Shown here: positions 57,911-64,000 of the stretch, one piece after another
Position numbering within the stretch: the first letter of the stretch is position 1
Layout of the letters: every line of letters begins with the position of its first letter
Assembly: GCA_036346255.1 (NCBI GenBank)
Contig: CM070620.1
Coordinates: 13,876,671 to 13,940,670, forward strand
Length of the DNA: 64,000 nucleotides
Direction: 5' to 3'
From: Ampelocalamus luodianensis
Taxonomy: Eukaryota > Streptophyta > Magnoliopsida > Poales > Poaceae
Program-made: the position numbers and the translations under genes
Notes under the pieces: generated by a model
What the model was told of the DNA's origin: nothing
The model's input: only the letters and a program-made list of their open reading frames with translations
Database searches by the model: none

Positions 57911-60900
57911 GATGGCGAGGCACCGCCTTCCCCGCCGCCGATGCCGCAGATGGCAGAGGCACCATCTTCGCCGCCGACGCCGACGCCGCAGATGACAGAG
58001 GTGCCGTCTTCGCCGCCAAATCCGTCGACGATAATGATACGAAAGCGAGATGGCAGAGGAGAATCGAAGATGCATGTGGGCCGGCTGTGTCATCACGAGG
58101 TCGTTGAGTTTGGGGTCCCTTTGCGCCCCAAGAGCTCACGCGCGATTCCGACCATATGCGGATACTTGCAAGGAAATGGGTCCCCATCACCACACCAAGG
58201 TGGAAGGATCTCGACGAAAGAAGCGAGAGACGCTGCTGCGGATGTAACTTTACAAAAGTTCACTATCCCGTATAGACATGGCACGTGTGGAACGGACGGC
58301 GATGCTCATGATCGATAAATCGTGGAGGACCTTCAAGAGCATTCTTGTCACGAAGTACATGAACACGGGTCAGACGCCCTTCGCGAAGTACGGATTCTTG
58401 ACGCAGGAAACATAGGGCGCCTTTGTTGCTATGAAGACGACGCCCGAATTTAACGAGGAAAGTGTGGCGCACAAAGCTCTCCAGACACAAAACACTCATC
58501 CGCACAGACTCAGCACCGCTGGTTACGCTGGTAAATACGACGAATGTGCGGCAGAGGAGGAGAATGCGTTTCCTGATGTCACAGACCCGCGTTCCCTAGC
58601 CTGGTTAAAAGCGAGGGCAAAAGTCTCGTCTTTGGGCAGCATCTCTTTCACAAACCCGGCAGACTAGGAAGTGTCTCAACGTGTGGTAAGTATGTCGAAC
58701 TACCTAGTTGTTAATAAGTCCATAACTTCATAGAGTCTATAATAACATGATGACCTCTTACAGCGTGAATTGTCTGCCCAAACTTCCCAAGGCTCCTTCC
58801 AAGTAGACAGGGAGAAGGATATACTCTCTACGGCCCTGGGAAACAAGGAGCACCCGGGTCGCACGTGAGGCCTTGCGGTTAACGTACCTTGGAGTCATGG
58901 ATTCGCAGACGACTACTGCACGTATAGGAGTGGGAAGAGATCTAAGGCCGAGCGCGAGGACCGGTTGGTACAGATGATTACTGGAAAGTTTGAAGGAAAG
59001 CTGGCATCATTGCATGATCAAATGAATCAACTCCTGAGCCAGTCGCAGTCGCAAGCCGCCCCTGTTAATTTGGGAGCAAGTCCTGCTCGACATCGGAGTA
59101 GCGTCACGTCCAAGCATAATTCTGAACATGATGACGTCCAATTACCGATAGACGACATCAAGGTAATGTACATCTATGGAATGCACCAAAGATAGACTTA
59201 TAGGATGCCTTAGCTAATTACGTATTGTTTTGTAGGAGCCGACGGCCTGCAAGCTCCAAGTGAGGTTAGTTGGGTCCATTTCTATTGAGGCTGGGCGGGG
59301 GATGGTGCATCCATACCAGGAAGGGGCAGTGCAGCACGGTGTCCAGGTGGTGCAGGGTTACACCAGAGTGGAGGTGGATATGGTACATGAACATTTCATG
59401 GCCGTCCCGCTGGAGATTCACTTGAACGAAGAGATCACAACACTAGGGGATGTCGTGCACAGTTTTATCCAAAGGGCCCAAGAAGGACATCGCCTTGGAC
59501 CCAAAGAAGGTCGCGATCTCAACACGACCATTCCTCTCCAACGGACCTCAATGACTCCACCTCATATTTCGCCTCAGAAGGCCACTTTATCGGTTCCCGT
59601 GGAGAAGACACCGAAGGAACAAAAAAAGCATGCCGTCGTATCAGGTCCCGAGTTGTCTCGCAGGAAGACGCTGCCAATCCATAAGACCAAATCGAAATCG
59701 ATGAACGTTAAGGCACCTCTCAAGTCCGGCAAGTCCGGAATATCCGGGAAGTACATCATCAGAAAACCTTTGTGCTCCGACGCAGTATTAGGGCGTGTTG
59801 GATATGCTTATCAGGCTTTGCATGCCTGGTACTAGGAGAAGATCCAAAAGGAGAGGTGCGATACTGGAATCACCGTCAGATACGAGTATAAGCATTTCTT
59901 CAATGGGACGAACCACTTCGTCGTGGGCTTCAACGACTTATATGACCTATTCAACCTTGTTGGCCTTGACGCCTCGCTTCTACGATGTTGGACACTGTAA
60001 GTGCATACAATCAAGTTCTACATTCACGTAATACCGATAAATATCACAACTCATTTCTTATGTATAGATACATGATGAAAAATGTTTGGGAATGGAAAGA
60101 ACCGGTGGGTTTCCTCGACCCACATGTGGTATCGTTGCAAACCATCCAAGCAGACTCGTCCTTCGTCGAGAAATACATAACACATGCATTGCTTCGTCAG
60201 CAGAACATGAAGTACATCGTGGTGCCCTACAACGAGGGGTAAGTGTCACTACTTGCTCTACAAATTTTATTTGTACTTTATACGCAACACGAACTTAGGT
60301 TTAATGACTATAGTGACATATATGAGTAGGTACCACTGGATCCTTTTAGTCATTATACCAAGGAGGAACCATGTGATATACCTTGATTCCCTAATCCGCA
60401 GCAACCACAAGTTCAGCATTCTGGGAGGAATACTCGACAGGTATGCTCATTTCCTTCATACATAACTCATTTTATTCTTCATTAGTTTGAAATGGTCGAG
60501 GATAACTTTTTGGAATCATGTAGGTCGTTCATCGATTATGTTGCCAACAAAGGAATATACGATGGAAAGAGCGCCGAACTAACACATAAGACAAAATTTT
60601 CGGTACATGCTACAACACGATAATCCTATATCATACTTCATAATAATGCATCTCGAACTGATATATGTAATTCTATTTTTGCAGTGCTGCCAGCAAAAAA
60701 ATGATGAGTTATGTGCAATCTAGGTTTGCCATCATATGGAGCAAATCATTAGAGCTAGGAAGAAGGATCCCGAGGTTTGTGAATCTCGAAATAATTATTT
60801 CATAATTATAAATTTAAATATATATGGTTAACACTTTACTCTTCCTAGCGACGGGCCTTGAATATAGATTTAGATGGATTCTTTGTGAATAAGATCAAGG

Positions 60901-61024
60901 ACATTCGAGGAAAGCTCTGCAGCTTTATCATATCAGAAATAATTAAGGACACCGGAGAATTTCACTCCATCACCAACCCAGTGCATCACCCCGCCGACAC
61001 TTCTCAACCACATGCAAACAATTG
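57911..61024 (+). pseudogene. Second CACTA gene: Transposase_24-like with C48 (Ulp1-like) peptidase tail, broken
   Basis: Accessory CACTA protein. The N-terminal part near 57911-58020 is Pro/Ser or Arg-rich depending on frame. At 58320-58660 a Transposase_24-like region reads WRTFKSILVTKYMNTGQTPF, then HPHRLSTAGYAGKYDECAAEEE and PRSLAWLKARAKV, with one TAG after FLTQET. A coiled stretch follows (MVQMITGKFEGKLASLHDQMNQLL, 58965) and then a DUF8039-like segment, EPTACKLQVRLVGSISIEAGR (59239 on). The tail is peptidase-C48-like over several exons: NHFVVGFNDLYDLFNL (about 59910), WILLVIIPRRNHVIYLDSL (60330 on), QQKNDELCAI, stop, VCHHM (about 60690) and the end at 61024. The junction cgacag/gtatgc with tgtag/gtcgttc restores D-R-S-F, so true introns are preserved. 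Stops and frameshifts elsewhere make it non-functional. Confidence 0.85.
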
Positions 61025-61230
61025 ACTCAATTGTAATCCAATTTATTTTGTAGCAATACTTGAACAAATGTGATCTTTTGTAATTTATTTTGAGTAATGA
61101 TCAGATTGAGTTTGTCGACAATTGATTATCTATGATGTATCTGTTTTTCTGCATGCTTGTTTTCAGAGGGCATGGCTAGCAATTCCTGAGGCTAGCCAAA
61201 AATCAGTAAAAATATAGTTAGTGTAATGAG

Positions 61231-61624
61231 CTATCACATACGATTTTTTTATTAAAACCATCTATGAATGCCGATCACGCATTTATTCGACACGAACCAT
61301 CTGCGAAGTCGAGTATCACGACGGTTGCGTAAAACCGCTCGTGATATCGATATCACGATGGTTTTTACACGTAACCGCCTCGTGATACTCTGACTTCATA
61401 GACAGTTTTTACACAAAACCGCTCAGGATATTCGACTTCACTGCATTTATTCGTACGTAACCGCTCGGATATCGCATTCACTGCACGGTTTTAATAAAAA
61501 CCGCTCAGGATATTTATATCACGACGGCTTGCGCACCGCCCGTGATAACCACTTGTTATCAAAGACCAACTTATCCAGACGGATCGAAAACCGTCTGTGA
61601 TGACGGTTCCGAACCGTCTGTGAT
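61231..61624. repeat. Right subterminal repeat array of the CACTA element
   Basis: Degenerate copies of the cacagacggtt / aaccgtctgtga motif, many reduced to cacgacggtt or aaccgctcgtgat, with the cleanest copies next to the right terminus. Confidence 0.9.
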
Positions 61625-61773
61625 GACTGTTTCTATAGTAGTGGTTGATTTGTTGCCAAGATTTTGATAGGACCAAGTTTTTGCTAGCGTTAATTCTAGT
61701 TCATTCTCTTGCCAAATCCTGACCAATTTTATGGTCAAATTTTAGTAGCACTAAATTTTGGCTATTTTTTTTT

Positions 61774-61801
61774 GGGTGGGTGGGTGGGTGGGTGGGTGGG
61801 G
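61774..61801. repeat. (GGGT)7 microsatellite
   Basis: Seven tandem GGGT units inside the right half of the interrupted MITE. Confidence 0.93.
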
Positions 61802-61827
61802 TTTCGGCAAAATTTGCCTATGCCAAA

Positions 61828-62263
61828 GTACAGCCCCGTAAACCATCGATTGCCGAAATGACCATATATAGCAAAATAACTGGTCCACCATGTTGGAAAA
61901 TCCCTAATCTTAGCCAGACCCTATAGATTTCGACCGACAAATGTATATACTTGTTATCTCATCAAGATATGGACAAAAGAACATGTAAGCACTCCGAGCA
62001 CTCTGGTTTTTGTTTTTGGTGATTTTACAATCTTTTTCATGTCCCAACCTATCCTGATGGATTTGCCAAGCACCCGTCAAATCGCACGGAATGACTTTAT
62101 TAAGCCGGCAATTACAGGGATTATGATATACGTACATACACTCGATCAGCCTGTGATCAACCGGAAAAGATAGAGTTCGTACGTATTTGCCTAGTCAAAC
62201 AAGTCAAACTATGTCCGTCTAGGAAAACTTTTTAAATCCGACCCGGGATGTCCGAACCATATA
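61828..62263. other. Intergenic DNA
   Basis: No gene or repeat recognised apart from short TA-rich words. Confidence 0.4.
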
Positions 62264-62530
62264 CTCTCTTCAGTCACAAATACATGTTATTTTGGTCTTT
62301 TAGGATACACGCAGTCGTACTTTCGAAACTTCAACTATCGATATTTTTTAAAATATTTAGATTAGATACATGAAAATCTTATGTATAGATTTGTCTTGAA
62401 AAATACTTTCATAACATTAAAGTTTTATTTGATTTTATAAATATTATAATATAAATTAGTAGTCAAAGTTGTGTTTTGAGGACCATATATATTAATATCC
62501 AAAACAATATGTATTTAAGGCTGTTGGGAG
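62264..62530. mobile_element. Stowaway-type MITE
   Basis: The left end ctctcttcag and the reverse complement of the right end ctcccaacag are inverted and flanked by TA on both sides (62262-62263 and 62531-62532). Inner arms acaaatacatgttattttgg and the matching taaatacatattgttttgg extend the symmetry. 267 bp, AT-rich, non-coding. Confidence 0.8.
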
Positions 62531-62532
62531 TA

Positions 62533-64000
62533 TATAACACCAACCAACCGATCTAGACGTACGAGACAGCCTATATAGACGTACAAATATGAAATATATA
62601 TACGGTACTATAATTGGCCGTGAGCATTAGGTGAGTGACTTGCGAGCAAGGTGGCATATATGCAGCATTAGTATATGCTTGTCTGCCAACTAACGCTCGT
62701 ACGTCGCTGATAGATCACGGCTTAACCTAAAAACATTCGCCGCGTGCTTTGGGAAGATTTATTTAGACTGAAGTGTAGTAAAATACTAGTGTCGCGCAAA
62801 GCTCCGTTCCAAGGACATAAATTCCACCACGACGCGCGAGACTAGCCCTGTTCCCGCGTGACGAGGGAATTTGGTCGCTTGGTGTTATGCATCACAATTA
62901 TGCCGTCTCATTTGGATTTTACCGGGTGGTGAGAGGCAGTGGTTGCAGAATGCAGAGAGGAGGAATATGGCTGCCGTGTTCGCTTACTTTGGGTTGGGCC
63001 CGCCCAGTCTACGCTGAGATTCTCTCCGTTTTGGTTGCTTTCTGAGATGGGGAAATGTGAAACTTACTTGCTCATTGAAGATGAAATTAGGGTTTTCCAG
63101 TGCAACTTATCCATCTTTGAATTGAAATACGTACTGCCTGTATTTTTGTAGTACTTACTAGCGTGCGTGCACGTCACTCGTAGTACTAGAGTTTGGCTTA
63201 ATTAGGTGTAAATTAATAGGAGATCAATTAATTTAGGACAGAAACAGAGATAGAGCAGACATAAAAAAAGGGTCTCTTAGAGATAGATACCGTATTGACC
63301 TGATGAACCTAATAGGGCTTACAGTTAAGAAAGCCTTTTTCTGAATATCTAGGTTGATCCACGTGTCAATGAGCGTGACTGTGCTATTCTACGCGCGAGG
63401 TGATGGGCGCGACGGGGACTGAAAGGGAGGAGAGCGATTGATGTGTATTTATTTCTGGACGTGTGACCTCACTGCAGTACACGATGGTCCCGTCTCTCTC
63501 TCTCTGTCTCTCTCTCTCTCAGTCCGCGTGATGACGACATCGTCTCTACTCATCCTGGAGTTATTCTCGGGTATTCTTCTCAAGGTTGATATCCGGGACG
63601 AAGAATCTGAGGGGGAATAATAAGGGAATAAGAACCTGTCGTTCCTCTTTCAGAGAGCTTGGAGAGGAAGCCATGCAAAGCCCCCAAAGGCTAGCTAGTG
63701 ATCATGTCATGGACGTCACTCTGTTCAGTGCTCGGTTCATGCCAAGCCTTGCAAGAAATGGTTTTGACTTGTTGCGTTATTGCTGGGTTGTCGCTTCTAC
63801 TGCGTGCCTACGTACGTACTCTAGCGTATACATAACATAACTAACTGGGAAATCTGTGTACTGTGTGTGAAACTATCATATTATATTACAAGTTTGCTAG
63901 ATGTAATAAATAAAAACGATGAATAGCTATTCGGATTAGCTAATTTTCAGTTACCTGAAATTTTCTTATTCATCGGTCACGTACAGTTGTACAGTACTAT
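62533..64000. other. Intergenic DNA to the window end
   Basis: No gene recognised. A (TC)n-rich run at 63493-63520 could be part of a promoter or leader. Open frames of up to 84 codons near 63586-63840 show no domain and no coding bias that I can judge. Confidence 0.4.

Larger units (their letters stand above)
51718..61643 (+). mobile_element. CACTA (En/Spm) DNA transposon, 9.9 kb, two-gene, degenerate
   Basis: Left terminus cacttctacaaaacagg and right terminus (reverse complement) cactactatagaaacag form the CACTA-type TIR, with the 3-bp duplication GTT at 51715-51717 and 61644-61646. It carries a TNP2-type transposase and a second gene with Transposase_24-like and C48-peptidase-like parts, both on the plus strand and both broken. 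Subterminal arrays of tcacagacggtt in both orientations lie inside each end, and a third array is internal at 55928-56304. Size, TIR, TSD and gene content fit autonomous-type grass CACTA elements that have since decayed. Confidence 0.96.
51637..61827. mobile_element. Small MITE split by the CACTA insertion
   Basis: The left tip ttggcata at 51637-51644 and the reverse complement of 61820-61827 (ttggcata) are inverted, and both are followed inward by ggcaa and ttttgc-type blocks. Removing the CACTA element (51718-61643 plus one GTT) leaves a ~264-bp element. A (GGGT)n run has expanded inside its right half. Confidence 0.5.

Overview
This is a nuclear plant window, almost certainly from a grass and most like Oryza (rice or a wild relative). 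The signs are one conventional intron-rich plant gene with GC-rich coding exons, AT-rich intergenic DNA, Stowaway and Tourist-like MITEs, a probable Pack-MULE, CACTA elements, and copia, gypsy-type and LINE retroelements nested in one another. I see no bacterial, organellar or viral gene, no tRNA or rRNA gene, and no CRISPR array.

Layout. 1-6.4 kb: AT-rich intergenic DNA with a possible 3' gene end at the edge, a MITE, a (GA)20 run, a Helitron-like 3' end and a ~450-bp TA/CATA microsatellite. 6.4-13.2 kb (minus strand): the only gene that looks intact, an INDETERMINATE DOMAIN (IDD) C2H2 zinc-finger transcription factor in three coding exons. It has TE-bearing introns, and intron 1 appears to need a GC donor. 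13.2-16.2 kb: its leader/promoter side and unassigned DNA. 16.2-20.6 kb: a minus-strand LTR-type sequence. 21.258-29.874 kb: a complete but dead Ty1/copia element (432/437-bp LTRs, 5-bp TSD GCGGG, tRNA-Met-type PBS). Its gag is split by a ~3.5-kb plus-strand LTR related to the 16-20 kb one, and a CACTA terminal fragment sits between protease and integrase.

30.3-32.5 kb: LTR-like DNA carrying a 335-bp MITE. 32.9-34.3 kb: a GC-rich gene fragment, three ~100-bp repeats and a perfect 30-bp palindrome. 35.07-42.07 kb: a full-length but decayed L1-type LINE with a 16-bp TSD and poly(A) tail. 42.8-46.45 kb: remains of a FAR1-type Mutator-like element. 42.3-47.5 kb also holds several copies of a MITE family with palindromic ends. 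47.6-49.95 kb: a minus-strand solo-LTR-like sequence. 50.1-51.5 kb: a Stowaway MITE, then 5 bp away a 1.1-kb Mutator-like element with ~110-bp TIRs, a 9-bp TSD and a GC-rich cargo (Pack-MULE candidate).

51.718-61.643 kb: a 9.9-kb CACTA (En/Spm) element with TSD GTT, inserted in a small MITE. It carries two decayed genes on the plus strand: a TNP2-type transposase, and a Transposase_24-like gene with a C48 (Ulp1-like) peptidase tail. The subterminal repeat motif tcacagacggtt occurs at both ends and also as a third internal array directly upstream of the second gene's TATA box. Downstream of that are three 150-bp tandem repeats and an ~89-nt near-perfect foldback resembling a pre-miRNA. The internal array and the hairpin are the most interesting non-standard signals. 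61.6-64 kb: intergenic DNA with a Stowaway MITE.

Only the IDD gene is likely to encode a working cellular protein. All boundaries come from reading the sequence by eye; no database search or alignment program was run.
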